Below, one piece after another: positions 8,539-17,998 of a stretch of DNA of 64,000 nucleotides. The notes below the pieces were generated by a model that saw only the letters and a program-made list of their open reading frames with translations, was not told the origin of the DNA and did not search any database. Both the position numbers and the translations under genes were made by a program. How positions within the stretch are numbered: the stretch's first letter is position 1; each line of letters begins with the position of its first letter. The DNA is from an uncultured Pelagibacteraceae bacterium (GTDB taxonomy: Bacteria; Pseudomonadota; Alphaproteobacteria; Pelagibacterales; Pelagibacteraceae): assembly GCA_902533445.1 (NCBI GenBank), contig CACALX010000001.1, positions 100,480 to 164,479 on the forward strand, read 5' to 3'.

Positions 8539-9051
8539 TTAAAATATTGATTTTGAATACTTCTTCCAGTTATCTTGATAGTGTTTAGTGTTTTCCTCTA
8601 CAGCTTTTTTTTCTTCATCAGTCACCTCTCGTACAATTTTTCCAGGTGAGCCCACTATTAAAGAATTATCAGGTATAACTTTGTTTTCAGTTATTAGTGC
8701 TTTTGCTCCAATGATGCAGTTTTTTCCTATATTTGCTTTATTTAAAATTACTGCACCAATTCCAATTAAGCTATTATCTCCAATGGTACATCCATGAAGC
8801 ATCACTAAATGACCTACTGTAACGTTTTTACCTACTCTTAACGGACAGCCAGGATCTGTGTGTAATACACTACCATCTTGAATGTTGGACCCCTCACCTA
8901 TGTGAATATTTTCTATATCTCCTCTTAAAACAGCATTGAACCAAATGCTTGTATTTTTCTCTAATGTAACATCTCCAATTATAGTTGCATTAGGAGCTAC
9001 CCAATTTTCGCCAGAGTTTTTTGGTTTTTTATCTTTTAAATCATAAAACAT
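8539..9051 (-). CDS. Gamma carbonic anhydrase family protein
   Basis: A left-handed beta-helix (hexapeptide repeat) protein of the CamH/PaaY/YrdA group, 170 residues. The three zinc ligands of gamma carbonic anhydrases are present: H64 (VLHTDPGCP), H81 and H86 (VGHLVMLHG). The RGDIENIHIGEGSNIQDG segment carries the conserved Arg/Asp and Gln. Whether it is an active carbonic anhydrase or an acyl-CoA-related homologue is not decidable. It is divergent from the thioredoxin-like gene, with 20 bases between starts. Confidence 0.88.
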   Translation of the reverse strand: MFYDLKDKKPKNSGENWVAPNATIIGDVTLEKNTSIWFNAVLRGDIENIHIGEGSNIQDGSVLHTDPGCPLRVGKNVTVGHLVMLHGCTIGDNSLIGIGAVILNKANIGKNCIIGAKALITENKVIPDNSLIVGSPGKIVREVTDEEKKAVEENTKHYQDNWKKYSKSIF

Positions 9052-9071
9052 AATTTATATATTCTTACAGT

Positions 9072-9626
9072 ATGCCAATACAAACTCCAATATGTGATTT
9101 TGGTCAAAAAGCTATTCCATTTGAATTAAAATCAACAGAAAATAAAATTCTTTCATTAGATGATATTAAAGGAGTAAATGGAACTTTGATAATGTTTATT
9201 TGTAATCATTGCCCTTTTGTAAAAGCAGTTACAAAAGAAATAGTTGAAGATTGCAATGAATTAAAAAAAATTGGAATAAATTCAGTTGCAATCTGTGCAA
9301 ATGATGCAGAAAATTATCCTGAAGACTCTTTTGAAAATATGATTAAATTTTCTAAAGATAATAATTTTAATTTTCCTTACTTAAATGATGAGACACAAAA
9401 TATCGCAAAAGCATATGACGCTGTCTGTACACCAGATTTTTTTGGTTATAACAAAAATTTAGAACTTCAATATCGAGGAAGATTAAGAGAGTTGAAAAAT
9501 CTTATACCTGTTAAAGAAGGTGAAAGTGATTTGTTAAAAGCAATGAAACAAATTGCTGATACAAGTCAAGGTCCTAAAGACCAAATTCCTAGTGCTGGCT
9601 GCAGCATAAAGTGGAAAACTAATTAA
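9072..9626 (+). CDS. Thioredoxin-fold protein, AhpC/TSA-like redoxin
   Basis: A 184-residue cytoplasmic redoxin. CNHC at residues 44-47 gives a CxxC active site within MFICNHCPFVKAVTKEI, which is characteristic of the DUF-like redoxin family linked to thiol-disulfide exchange. Later features are PYLNDETQNIAKAYDAVCTPDFF (cis-Pro region) and YRGRL. No signal peptide. Its stop overlaps the ATG of the glycosyltransferase (TAATG), suggesting translational coupling. Confidence 0.82.
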   Translation: MPIQTPICDFGQKAIPFELKSTENKILSLDDIKGVNGTLIMFICNHCPFVKAVTKEIVEDCNELKKIGINSVAICANDAENYPEDSFENMIKFSKDNNFNFPYLNDETQNIAKAYDAVCTPDFFGYNKNLELQYRGRLRELKNLIPVKEGESDLLKAMKQIADTSQGPKDQIPSAGCSIKWKTN

Positions 9627-10708
9627 TGTATTTAATTGTTACTAGATCTTTTCCTCCTGAACTTGGTGGAATGCAGAGCCTGATGTGGGGTTTATCAAGA
9701 AAGTTGTCTAAAAACTTTATGATAAAAGTTTTTGCAGATTATATAGATAATCATAAAGATTTTGATGAACAAGCTTCGTTTTCAATTGAAAGAGTTGGTG
9801 GAATAAAACTTCTGAGAAAATATAGAAAAGCTCAATTAATCAATGAATTTATCAAAGAGAATAAAGTTGAAGGAATAATTGGAGATCATTGGAAAAGTTT
9901 GGAACTTATTAAAACCTCAAAAAAAAAATATTGCCTAATCCATGGTAAAGAGATCAATCATCCTAAAGGATCAAGTCAAAATAAAAGAGTTTTGAATGTT
10001 CTTAATAATTTAGAAAAAGTTATTGCTAACTCAATATATACCAAAAACCTTGCTATTGAATGTGGGGTTAATGAAAATAAAATTATTGTAATTAATCCTG
10101 GTGTTGATCCAACTAAAGAATTAAACAAAAAATCATTAGAAAAGGTTGAAAGCTTACTAAAAATTAAAACGCCAAGATTAATTACTGTTTCAAGATTTGA
10201 TAAAAGAAAAAATCATGAAAAAATAGTGATGGCTCTTAGAAATCTAAAACAAATTTATCCAGATATAGTCTACATTTGTATTGGATACGGTGATGAAGAA
10301 GAAAATATTAAAAAATTAGTAAAAGAATTAAATTTAGATGAACAAGTAATGTTTTTTAAAGACATCAGTGATGATTTAAAAAATGCACTAATCGCTAAAT
10401 CAAATTTATTTGTAATGCCTTCTATAATTCATAAAAAATCTGTTGAAGGGTTTGGAATTGCATATGTTGAAGCAGCACAATACGGTATACCATCTCTAGG
10501 CGGCAAAGATGGAGGTGCAGCAGATGCAATAGATCATGAAAAAACTGGTTTAATATGTGATGGAAATAATCTTGATGATATTTATTCTTCAATTAACTCA
10601 ATTTTAGAAAATAAAAAATATTTAGAACATGGAAAAAATGCAAAAGAATTTGTGAATAAATTTCAATGGTCAAAAATAATTGAAGAATACAAAAAGATAC
10701 TAAATTGA
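9626..10708 (+). CDS. Glycosyltransferase family 4 (GT-B) protein
   Basis: A 360-residue GT-B retaining glycosyltransferase, probably acting in envelope glycan synthesis. The N-terminal domain contains the glycine-rich SFPPELGGMQSL acceptor-side loop. The C-terminal domain has VSRFDKRKNHE (the sugar-nucleotide Arg/Lys pair), YICIGYGDEE, and the EX7E-type segment EGFGIAYVEAAQYG near residue 275. It starts in the stop of the redoxin gene, and its own stop overlaps the TTG start of the EamA gene. Sugar and acceptor unknown. Confidence 0.88.
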   Translation: MYLIVTRSFPPELGGMQSLMWGLSRKLSKNFMIKVFADYIDNHKDFDEQASFSIERVGGIKLLRKYRKAQLINEFIKENKVEGIIGDHWKSLELIKTSKKKYCLIHGKEINHPKGSSQNKRVLNVLNNLEKVIANSIYTKNLAIECGVNENKIIVINPGVDPTKELNKKSLEKVESLLKIKTPRLITVSRFDKRKNHEKIVMALRNLKQIYPDIVYICIGYGDEEENIKKLVKELNLDEQVMFFKDISDDLKNALIAKSNLFVMPSIIHKKSVEGFGIAYVEAAQYGIPSLGGKDGGAADAIDHEKTGLICDGNNLDDIYSSINSILENKKYLEHGKNAKEFVNKFQWSKIIEEYKKILN

Positions 10709-11595
10709 TTTCAAATAATAAATTAGCAATTTTTTTAATTATAATCTCAGTTTTTTGTGGAACATTAATGTTAACCTTTTTAAAATTAGCTCAAGAAGAA
10801 GTTAATGTTTATGTAGCAGGTTTCTTCAGATTTTTATTTGGTTTCCTGATTATTTTTCCTTATATGTTAAAAACTAAATTTGCAGTTTTTAAATCAAATC
10901 ATCATAAAAAACATTTTCTTAGAGCAGTTTTAAACTTGCCTTCAATGCTTTTATATTTCTCAGCTTTAACAATGATGCCAATTGAAAAAGCTACAGCAAT
11001 ATCTTTTGTTGTGCCTTTTATAGTAACAATATTAGCTGTTTTATTTCTTGGAGAAAAAATTTACATCTACAGAAGTTTTGCACTAGTTTTAGGATTTATT
11101 GGTATGTTGGTAATTTTAAGACCAGGTATGATTGACGTCTCTATTGGAGTGTATATGGCACTGGTATCTTCTTTTATGTGGTCAATAGTGATTATAATTA
11201 CAAAAACTATAACAAAAGACGATAGTTCGATTACAATTTTATCTTATGGATACTGTTATATGACTATTTTTAGTTTCCTTATTGCATTGTTTTATTGGCA
11301 AACACCTAGTTTACAAACTTTGATTTATTTATTTTTTGCAGGTCTATCTGGCACATTGTTGCATCTTTGTATTAATCACGCTTATAAATTAGTTGATGTA
11401 AGCATGACCCAACCCTATTCTTTTCTAAGTTTAGTATTTGCATCTCTAATTGGCTATTTTGTGTTTAGCGAAATCCCTGATCTCTTCACTTGGATTGGTG
11501 CAAGTATAATATTTTTAGGAGTTTTCATTATGTCATACCGTGAAATGAAGCTTAATAAAGAAATCATTAGAAAACGAATAGATATTAAATCTTAA
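10705..11595 (+). CDS. EamA/DMT family transporter
   Basis: A 296-residue membrane protein with ten predicted helices in two EamA repeats. The first ends with AISFVVPFIVTILAVLFLGE and the second with PYSFLSLVFASLIGYFVFSE; both ends are diagnostic. Members export metabolites such as amino acids; substrate unknown. TTG at 10705 is taken as the start because it overlaps the glycosyltransferase stop by 4 bases and no ATG is near. The stop is interlocked with tctA in the TTAA at 11592-11595. Confidence 0.88.
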   Translation: MISNNKLAIFLIIISVFCGTLMLTFLKLAQEEVNVYVAGFFRFLFGFLIIFPYMLKTKFAVFKSNHHKKHFLRAVLNLPSMLLYFSALTMMPIEKATAISFVVPFIVTILAVLFLGEKIYIYRSFALVLGFIGMLVILRPGMIDVSIGVYMALVSSFMWSIVIIITKTITKDDSSITILSYGYCYMTIFSFLIALFYWQTPSLQTLIYLFFAGLSGTLLHLCINHAYKLVDVSMTQPYSFLSLVFASLIGYFVFSEIPDLFTWIGASIIFLGVFIMSYREMKLNKEIIRKRIDIKS

Positions 11596-13091
11596 TTTTT
11601 CTTCTTAAAGGTTTTGTAAATATGCCAAACTACAATTAAAATTGTAGTAGCTAAGATACATGCGGTTAAAGTTCTATCCCACAAAAATTCCCAAGAACCA
11701 TTACTTAATAATAAAGATCTTCTCAAGTTTTCTTCCATCAATCCACCAAGTACAAAAGCTAATATCAAGGGTGGCATTGGGAAATCATATAATCTTAAAT
11801 AAGTTGCTACTACCGCTATTCCAATCATTAAATAAATATCAAAATTATTAAATGACATTACGTAAATACCAGTGACAGAGAAAAATAAAATTAAAGGAAT
11901 TAAATAATTTTTAGGAACTGCAAGAATTCTAGCTATATAGGGAATGAGTGGTAAGTTTAATATTAGAAGAATTACCATTCCAATATACATAGACATAATT
12001 ATTGACCAAAAAATTTCTGGATTAGTCATATAAAGTCTAGGACCGGGCTGAACACCAAAACCTAAAAGAGCCCCAAGCATTACTGCTGTGGTTCCACTCC
12101 CAGGAATTCCTAAAGTGAGCATTGGTACAAAAGAACCAGAACAAGCAGCATTATTTGCAGTTTCTGGTGCTGACAAACCATTTACGCTTCCCTTACCAAA
12201 TTTTTCTTTTTCCTGATCATTAACTACATTGCGTTCCATTCCATAAGCTAAAAAGGATGCAATTGTTGCACCAGCTCCAGGTAAAACACCAATTAAAAAA
12301 CCAATTACTGATGATCTTGGAATTGTTTTATACATTTTGGTTCGTTCTTCTTTATTAATTTTAATTGAGCCTAATTCAGTTAATGAAACTTGTTTAGCGG
12401 CACTAGTTGGATCATTTCTCTTTAAAATAATTGTTAAAGCTTCACTCATCGCAAAAGTTGCCATTACAACTAGTACAAAGCTAATTCCGTCAGTTAGGTT
12501 CATATTGTTAAATGTATATCTTGTGATATCAGACAAACTGTCTTGACCAACTGAAGCTAACATTAAACCTAAAACAACCATCATCATTGCTTTTAAAAAT
12601 TGTCCTTTAGATGAAAAAGCGGCAATAGCAGTTAAACCTAAAATCATCAAAGCAAAATAATCAGGTGATCTAAAAGATAAACTTACTTTGGATAAGCTTG
12701 GTGCCATGAATAACAAATAAATTGCAGATAATGTTCCTCCTGCAAATGAACTCCATGCTGCAATAGCTAAAGCTTTTCCAGCTTTACCTTGTTGAGCCAT
12801 TGGATAGCCGTCAAATGAAGTTGCAACTGTTCCTGGAACACCAGGGGCATTTAATAATATTGAAGAAGTTGAACCACCAAATACTGCTCCATAATAAACT
12901 CCAGCCATCAAAATTAATCCAGTTGCAGGCTCAAAACCATATGTAATCGGTATCATTAGAGCAATTGCAGTCATTGGACCAAGACCAGGAAGCATTCCAA
13001 TGATTGTTCCAAAAAAACAACCAACCATAACCATTAGTATATTTTGGATTGTAAGTGCTGTTGTTAATCCAATTAGTATTCCTTCAATCAT
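11592..13091 (-). CDS. tctA: Tripartite tricarboxylate transporter, large permease TctA
   Basis: The large channel subunit of a TTT family secondary importer, 499 residues and about twelve helices. The family motif GTIIGMLPGLGPMTAIALMIP is near the N-terminus, followed by GGSTSSILLNAPG and, in the second half, GVLPGAGATIASFLAYG and GSGTTAVMLGALLGFGVQPGP. It overlaps tctB by 4 bases. With tctB and tctC it forms a complete importer for a di/tricarboxylate or similar acid; which one is not visible. Confidence 0.93.
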   Translation of the reverse strand: MIEGILIGLTTALTIQNILMVMVGCFFGTIIGMLPGLGPMTAIALMIPITYGFEPATGLILMAGVYYGAVFGGSTSSILLNAPGVPGTVATSFDGYPMAQQGKAGKALAIAAWSSFAGGTLSAIYLLFMAPSLSKVSLSFRSPDYFALMILGLTAIAAFSSKGQFLKAMMMVVLGLMLASVGQDSLSDITRYTFNNMNLTDGISFVLVVMATFAMSEALTIILKRNDPTSAAKQVSLTELGSIKINKEERTKMYKTIPRSSVIGFLIGVLPGAGATIASFLAYGMERNVVNDQEKEKFGKGSVNGLSAPETANNAACSGSFVPMLTLGIPGSGTTAVMLGALLGFGVQPGPRLYMTNPEIFWSIIMSMYIGMVILLILNLPLIPYIARILAVPKNYLIPLILFFSVTGIYVMSFNNFDIYLMIGIAVVATYLRLYDFPMPPLILAFVLGGLMEENLRRSLLLSNGSWEFLWDRTLTACILATTILIVVWHIYKTFKKKN

Positions 13092-13558
13092 CCCATAACT
13101 CCAATTAATTGTAAAAATGGATCTCTTAAATAAATATCAAGAATACCATGAAGCAAATACATAAAGGCAGCAACAAATGGAAAGGATAATAAAAACATTA
13201 AAATCCACCTTCGTTCTCCTAAAAAATAATATGAAGCAAATAAAAATAAAGATGTACTTAAAAAATAACCAACTTTTAAAATTGTAGCCCCATAAATAAT
13301 TGCAATTAATATAAGTATAGCTGTTTTTTTATATTCTAAATGTTCATGTTCTACTTTGATTGTATTTGGGTCTGGTAAAATAAGTTTTAATCCAGAAAAA
13401 AATAATCCTGCATAACCTAAATAAATTGGAAAAGTTCTAGCATTAAATGGAGCATTCTCATCAAATGTGAAAACTTGAATTTGATAAGCTAAATATAAAT
13501 AAAATGCTGAAAAGATAAAAAAGAGCAGTGATATAATTTTTGTAGTATTTATATTCAC
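13088..13558 (-). CDS. tctB: Tripartite tricarboxylate transporter, small permease TctB
   Basis: A 156-residue small membrane subunit with four predicted helices; the family is poorly conserved in sequence. The ARTFPIYLGYAGLFFSGLKL segment and the hydrophobic C-terminal YFLGERRWILMFLLSFPFVAAFMYLLH fit TctB. Position settles the call: it lies between tctC and tctA, overlapping tctA by 4 bases. The tctC stop is 28 bases upstream, with a hairpin between. Confidence 0.88.
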   Translation of the reverse strand: MNINTTKIISLLFFIFSAFYLYLAYQIQVFTFDENAPFNARTFPIYLGYAGLFFSGLKLILPDPNTIKVEHEHLEYKKTAILILIAIIYGATILKVGYFLSTSLFLFASYYFLGERRWILMFLLSFPFVAAFMYLLHGILDIYLRDPFLQLIGVMG

Positions 13559-13574
13559 TGCTCTAATTTTAGTT

Positions 13575-13591
13575 TCTAACCAAAGGTTAGA
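13575..13591 (-). promoter_or_regulatory. Hairpin between tctC and tctB
   Basis: TCTAACC / GGTTAGA form a perfect 7-bp stem with a 3-base loop, overlapping the tctC stop codon (13587-13589). On the transcribed strand the stem is followed by AACTAAAATTAG, with no U-tract. It is therefore more likely an mRNA-stabilising or processing element than a terminator. Five other binding-protein operons here have a hairpin at the same place. Confidence 0.6.
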
Positions 13592-14567
13592 TAACTCCTA
13601 GTTTTTTCATAAGAGCTGTCATTTCTTCAGTTTGTTTTTCTAAGAATTCAACAAACTTACCTTCTGGGTTATAAATATTAACCCAAGCGTTTCTTGCTCT
13701 TACCGCTTCCCACTCAGGAGTTTTTTGCACATCGCCAAGTATTTTAGCAAGAGCTGATCTTTCAGAATCGCTCATACCTGGAGGACCAAAGAAACCTCTC
13801 CAGTTAACGAATTGTACATCATAACCTTGTTCTTTAAGAGTTGGTGCATCTGGTGCATCAGAAACTCTTGAAGGAGCAGTAATACCAATGATTGTTACTT
13901 GGTCTCTTGCACCCATCAATTCACCTAAACCAGTTGAAATGATTTGAGTTTCTCCAGATAAAAGTCCAGCTAACGCTTTTCCACCAGCATCATATGGAAT
14001 GTATTGAACAGCATTTGGATCTGCACCTGCAGCTTGGAATGCTAAAGCACCAATTAAATGGTCCATACTTCCTCTTACTGATCCACCAGCCATTTTAACT
14101 GAGCTTGGATCTTTTTTGTATGCCTCAACTACATCTTTAAAGTTTTTGTAAGGTGAGTTTTTTGCAACTGCGATAGCACCGTAGTCACCAATTACACCTG
14201 CAATCGGCACAACATCTTTATAAGATAAAGTTCCAGTACCTTTTACATAACCTTCATGTCTAGTAATTGATCTTAGTACTAATGGTGTAGATTGAACTAA
14301 AATTGTGTTAGCAGGTTTAGTATTAATCATGTAAGCAAGTGCTTTACCACCACCACCACCTGACATATTTTCAAATGATGCACTTTTTAACAAACCAGCT
14401 TTTGTTAAAGCTTCTCCAGTACCTCTAGCAGTTCCATCCCAACCACCACCAGCACCACCACCGATCACAAAGTGCAATTTTTCATGCGCTACTGAGCTAG
14501 TAGTTGTTGCTGAGAATAATAGGATTGCTGAAAATAATACTGAAACTATTTTTTTTAAGTTTTTCAT
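13587..14567 (-). CDS. tctC: Tripartite tricarboxylate transporter substrate-binding protein TctC (Bug family)
   Basis: The periplasmic receptor of the TTT importer, 326 residues. A signal peptide (MKNLKKIVSVLFSAILLF, cleavage near SSVAHE) is followed by HFVIGGGAGGGWD, the phosphate-loop-like turn that binds the ligand carboxylate in Bug proteins. SGETQIISTGLGEL and RGFFGPPGMSDSE are also typical. It is first in the operon and separated from tctB by a hairpin. The GGGAGGGWDGTARG variant with Trp is seen in tricarboxylate-type members; the actual ligand is unknown. Confidence 0.92.
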   Translation of the reverse strand: MKNLKKIVSVLFSAILLFSATTTSSVAHEKLHFVIGGGAGGGWDGTARGTGEALTKAGLLKSASFENMSGGGGGKALAYMINTKPANTILVQSTPLVLRSITRHEGYVKGTGTLSYKDVVPIAGVIGDYGAIAVAKNSPYKNFKDVVEAYKKDPSSVKMAGGSVRGSMDHLIGALAFQAAGADPNAVQYIPYDAGGKALAGLLSGETQIISTGLGELMGARDQVTIIGITAPSRVSDAPDAPTLKEQGYDVQFVNWRGFFGPPGMSDSERSALAKILGDVQKTPEWEAVRARNAWVNIYNPEGKFVEFLEKQTEEMTALMKKLGVI

Positions 14568-14789
14568 TATTTTTCCCTCTCTATTTTAAAAACTTTAGTT
14601 AATTATAGTCTTAAACTTTATGCAACCTATAATTAAGTAACACAACTTTTAATTGAAACTGTTTTAACAAAAAAAATATCAATCAAATGTGATGATTTAT
14701 TTTTTTTACAGATTAAAGCTTCTCTTATTTCACTAGGTTTAATTTCTTTTTTCTTATCTTTTAAAAAGTTGATGATAGAAGCTTAATAA

Positions 14790-15866
14790 ATGATTAATCA
14801 TCAAATCACATTTTATCTTAAAGATGCAAAAAAAGTTTTTTCAATTAAGTTTGTTTCTTTTCTAATAATTTCTATTCCTAGCGCAATTATTTTTGACTAT
14901 TTTAATATTCCACTAGCTTGGTTTTTAGGACCAATGATTATTACATCAATTGCTGCATTATCAGGTCTAAAAATCATCATGCCTAAAATTGTATTAAGTT
15001 TTATCTTAATAATTTTAGGTCTACATATTGGAAATTACATAGATCAAAATCTATTTCATCAAATGTTTGATTGGATTTGGACTTCGCTAATTATGTTAAT
15101 CTACATAATAATTTGTATTTTAGTTGTCGCTAAATACCTTCAAAAATTTGCAAGTTATGGTGAAAAAGCCTCAATATTTTCAGCAGCTCCTGGTGCACTG
15201 GGTCCTTTAATGATTTTGGCTGAAAATGAAAAAACAGATTTATCTCAAGTTGCGACCTCTCACTTAATTAGATTGATCATCATAATAACTGTCATTCCAT
15301 TTGTTATAGTTAATAATTCTGACAACAACGTCTTGTTAAATGATAACTTCAATTATTTAACTCAAAATCATTTAAATCTAATTTTACTTATTGTTGCATC
15401 ATTATTTTTTATTTTTGTTTTTGATAAAATTAGAGTTCCTGCAGCTTTACTATCTGGAACATTATTTGCGAGTGGTTTGTTACAAATTACAGATATAGCC
15501 TCATATAAATTACCAAACGAAACAGTAAATTTTTGTCTACTAATTCTTGGTTCTTCAGTTGGTTGTAGGTTTGCTGAAAAAACTGTTAAAGAGATAGCTA
15601 ATAATTCACTTCATAGTATTGTTGCAACGACCATATTGGTAGTGTTAGGTTTGCTTGCTGCTTATGTGGCAACATTTTTTGTTGATACGAACATTTTAAC
15701 GTTAATATTATCTTTTAGCCCAGGTGGAATTTATGAGGTAGCAGTGATAGCAATTGCTTTCGATTTAGACCCAGATTTTGTTGCTTTTCACCATATAATA
15801 AGATTACTTTTTATACTTTTCACAGTTCCTATATTTTTAAGAGTATTAGAAAAAATTAAGAAATAA
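14790..15866 (+). CDS. AbrB family membrane protein (putative permease)
   Basis: A 358-residue polytopic protein with two homologous halves. Each half has the AbrB pattern of an IPLAWFLGPM-type start (IPLAWFLGPMIITSIAAL; RVPAALLSGTLFASGLL) and an A(P)GG/SPGG turn (SAAPGALGPLMILAE; SFSPGGIYEVAVIA). The old label ammonia monooxygenase for this family has no enzymatic basis; these are probable transporters. It is divergent from the tctCBA operon, which often neighbours the family. A 222-base gap separates them. Confidence 0.82.
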   Translation: MINHQITFYLKDAKKVFSIKFVSFLIISIPSAIIFDYFNIPLAWFLGPMIITSIAALSGLKIIMPKIVLSFILIILGLHIGNYIDQNLFHQMFDWIWTSLIMLIYIIICILVVAKYLQKFASYGEKASIFSAAPGALGPLMILAENEKTDLSQVATSHLIRLIIIITVIPFVIVNNSDNNVLLNDNFNYLTQNHLNLILLIVASLFFIFVFDKIRVPAALLSGTLFASGLLQITDIASYKLPNETVNFCLLILGSSVGCRFAEKTVKEIANNSLHSIVATTILVVLGLLAAYVATFFVDTNILTLILSFSPGGIYEVAVIAIAFDLDPDFVAFHHIIRLLFILFTVPIFLRVLEKIKK

Positions 15867-16797
15867 TTTCAGAAAGTCTTTCAAAAACTTTTTCTGCTGA
15901 AAGTTTAGATAATTCAGGTGCTTGTATTGCTTTAAAGTTTTCTCTTTCAATACTGACTTTAAAAGGAGTTGTATGTGAACCAAATAAAGCAATACCCTTA
16001 GATCCTAAGTGTGCAGTTATGTGAGCGGGTCCAGTATCATTAGCGACCACAAACGAACTATCTTTAATTAATCCAGATAATTGTGAAATATTTAAAGCTT
16101 TACCATTATCCAAAACACACAATGCATTTATTTCTTCAGCATCTTTAATTTCATCTGGTCCAGGTGCAGTAACCACTTTAAATTTATTTTCAAATTTTTC
16201 ATTAATCATAGTAATTAGATCATTATAGTAAGGCCATTTCTTTGAAGTTAAATGAGGTGAGCAAAAAGGAAAAAGTATTATGTATTTATCTAGTTCGTAA
16301 TTATTTTTTATTTCTGAAATATCAACTGTACTCCATGAAAAGTCTGGTTTCATTGTATTATTGGTATTAATTCCTGAAGATTTTAACTGATAATCAAATC
16401 TTGAAAGAACAGAGTCTTTATCAAAATCTTTTTTGATTGTTCCTTCTGGAAGAGTTGTTTCTGTTGAGCACCAGATAGTTTTATCAGCTTTAGGAAATAA
16501 TATATTTTTGTAAAATGATGTTCTACTAGAATTTTGAAGATCATAAACCTTTGAGAAATTATATTTTTTAATCTCTCTCATTAGTAAATATAAATAAATT
16601 AAGTTAATCTTTGATAATCTCTTATCTAGAATAATATTTGAAATATGCGGGTTTTTTTTAAATAGTTCAGAATAAGGTTTTGTTGTTAGTAAATGAATTT
16701 GATCTCCTTTATGATTTTCAGAAATATCTTGAATTGCCCCACATGCTTGAGCTATATCGCCTAAAGATCCATGTTTAATAATTAAAATATTAGACAT
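15856..16797 (-). CDS. Glycosyltransferase family 9 (heptosyltransferase-like)
   Basis: A 313-residue GT-B inverting glycosyltransferase related to LPS heptosyltransferases. The N-terminus ILIIKHGSLGDIAQA has the family's conserved nucleotide-sugar loop and the acidic D12. The C-terminal domain has SSFVVANDTGPAHITAHLG and ALFGSHTTP, the ADP-sugar binding region. Probably acts on lipopolysaccharide core at the inner membrane. It overlaps the convergent AbrB gene by 11 bases and is divergent from the DUF6165 gene. Confidence 0.88.
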   Translation of the reverse strand: MSNILIIKHGSLGDIAQACGAIQDISENHKGDQIHLLTTKPYSELFKKNPHISNIILDKRLSKINLIYLYLLMREIKKYNFSKVYDLQNSSRTSFYKNILFPKADKTIWCSTETTLPEGTIKKDFDKDSVLSRFDYQLKSSGINTNNTMKPDFSWSTVDISEIKNNYELDKYIILFPFCSPHLTSKKWPYYNDLITMINEKFENKFKVVTAPGPDEIKDAEEINALCVLDNGKALNISQLSGLIKDSSFVVANDTGPAHITAHLGSKGIALFGSHTTPFKVSIERENFKAIQAPELSKLSAEKVFERLSEIIS

Positions 16798-16829
16798 AAT
16801 TCTAACAACTTAACATAGTATAATTTAAT

Positions 16830-17219
16830 ATGAATAAAATTATAGTCGAGGTTTCTGTTGGAGAGCTTTTAGATAAGATTTCAATATTAGAAATCAAACA
16901 AGATAAAATAAAAGACCCAGAAAAATTAAATTTTATAAATAACGAACACTCTATTCTTAAAAATCAGTTAGAAAAAAATGTAAAGTCTAATGAAAAGCTT
17001 GAAAAATTATTTCAAGACTTAAAAGATATAAATGCTAAACTTTGGGTTATTGAAGATGACAAAAGAGATTGTGAAAAAAATAAAGATTTTGGAGAAAAAT
17101 TCATAAAACTTTCTAGAGACGTTCATTTTTTAAATGATGATCGTGCAAAAATAAAACTAAAAATAAATAACCACACTGGTTCTGCTATTAAAGAAATTAA
17201 AGAGTATACTATTTATTAA
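16830..17219 (+). CDS. DUF6165 family protein
   Basis: A 129-residue, charged, mostly helical cytoplasmic protein. The N-terminal VEVSVGELLDKISILEIKQ and the LWVIEDDKRDCEKN segment match my memory of DUF6165, which often accompanies glycosyltransferase genes; here it is divergent from a GT9 gene. Lys/Glu-rich heptad-like stretches at about 25-65 suggest a coiled coil. Function unknown. It overlaps the convergent PhyH gene by 11 bases. Confidence 0.7.
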   Translation: MNKIIVEVSVGELLDKISILEIKQDKIKDPEKLNFINNEHSILKNQLEKNVKSNEKLEKLFQDLKDINAKLWVIEDDKRDCEKNKDFGEKFIKLSRDVHFLNDDRAKIKLKINNHTGSAIKEIKEYTIY

Positions 17220-17997
17220 AAACTTTTGGAAACCAATCCTCCCTCATCTGATCTCCAGATTTTAAATTAATTCCATCAAATGGTGGTGATGTTGGACCAA
17301 CCCTTTCAGCAAAAGTAACATCATCACCAATAAATCTCATAGAAAATGCTCTACGAGATTGAGAACTTTGATTTCCAGTGGAACCATGAACAGTTTTAAA
17401 ATTAAACAAAACTGCATCACCTAATTTTAGGTCGGGAACTAATACATCTTCCTCAAATTCCTCTTTTTTTGGAAGACTCATAAAAGAACTATCATCTTCA
17501 TACCAAGGTTGATTGTTAGACCATTTAGTAGGTCTTAAAAGTTTTTGCCATTTATGTGATCCTAAAATTAATTTAAGGTTATTTTCTTTATTTACTTCAT
17601 CTAATGGTATCCAAAAACTTCCTGTATTATTTCCATTAACACAGTAATACGGCATATCTTGATGCCAAGGTGTTTCTTTGTTTGTTCCTGGATCTTTAAT
17701 AAAAAGATGATCATGAAAAATTTGTATAGATTTTGAATTTGTTGCCTCAGCAACTATTTGGGCTGCAGGAGAATTGAACATGCAATCTTTAAATTCTTGA
17801 ATTCTATACCAATTGCAATAATCTTCAAAAAACCTTCCCTTTTTTTCTCCAACATTCTCTCTTCCATGTTGACTTGGGTTGTCTAAAACTTTTTGAAAAC
17901 CACTTCTTAATGCTTCAATCCAATCTTTAAATACATCTTTAATAATTATTGCACCAAGATTTTGATACTCATCAATCTGTTTTTGAGAAAGATACAT
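17209..17997 (-). CDS. Phytanoyl-CoA dioxygenase (PhyH) family protein
   Basis: A 262-residue Fe(II)/2-oxoglutarate oxygenase. The iron triad is visible: H112 and D114 in PWHQDMPYY and H204 in FKTVHGSTGNQ, with R215/R216 for 2-oxoglutarate. GSFWIPLDEV and LKLGDAVLFNF are typical core strands. Substrate unknown; marine members act on osmolytes, lipids or phosphonates, so a role in processing an imported amine is possible but unproven. It starts 2 bases before the amino-acid ABC permease gene ends, in the same direction. Confidence 0.87.
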   Translation of the reverse strand: MYLSQKQIDEYQNLGAIIIKDVFKDWIEALRSGFQKVLDNPSQHGRENVGEKKGRFFEDYCNWYRIQEFKDCMFNSPAAQIVAEATNSKSIQIFHDHLFIKDPGTNKETPWHQDMPYYCVNGNNTGSFWIPLDEVNKENNLKLILGSHKWQKLLRPTKWSNNQPWYEDDSSFMSLPKKEEFEEDVLVPDLKLGDAVLFNFKTVHGSTGNQSSQSRRAFSMRFIGDDVTFAERVGPTSPPFDGINLKSGDQMREDWFPKVFNK

Positions 17998-17998
17998 T

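Noticed and set aside
14633..14782. A 50-codon open frame on the minus strand in the tctC/AbrB spacer, with a helix-turn-helix-like look (KPSEIREAL)
   Set aside because: It has no ATG, GTG or TTG in the open part and an in-frame stop just upstream. In such AT-rich DNA a stop-free run of this size can arise by chance. It could be a gene remnant but there is no support.
14790..15866. Ammonia monooxygenase
   Set aside because: This old label for AbrB-type membrane proteins has no enzymatic basis; there are no copper or diiron ligands.
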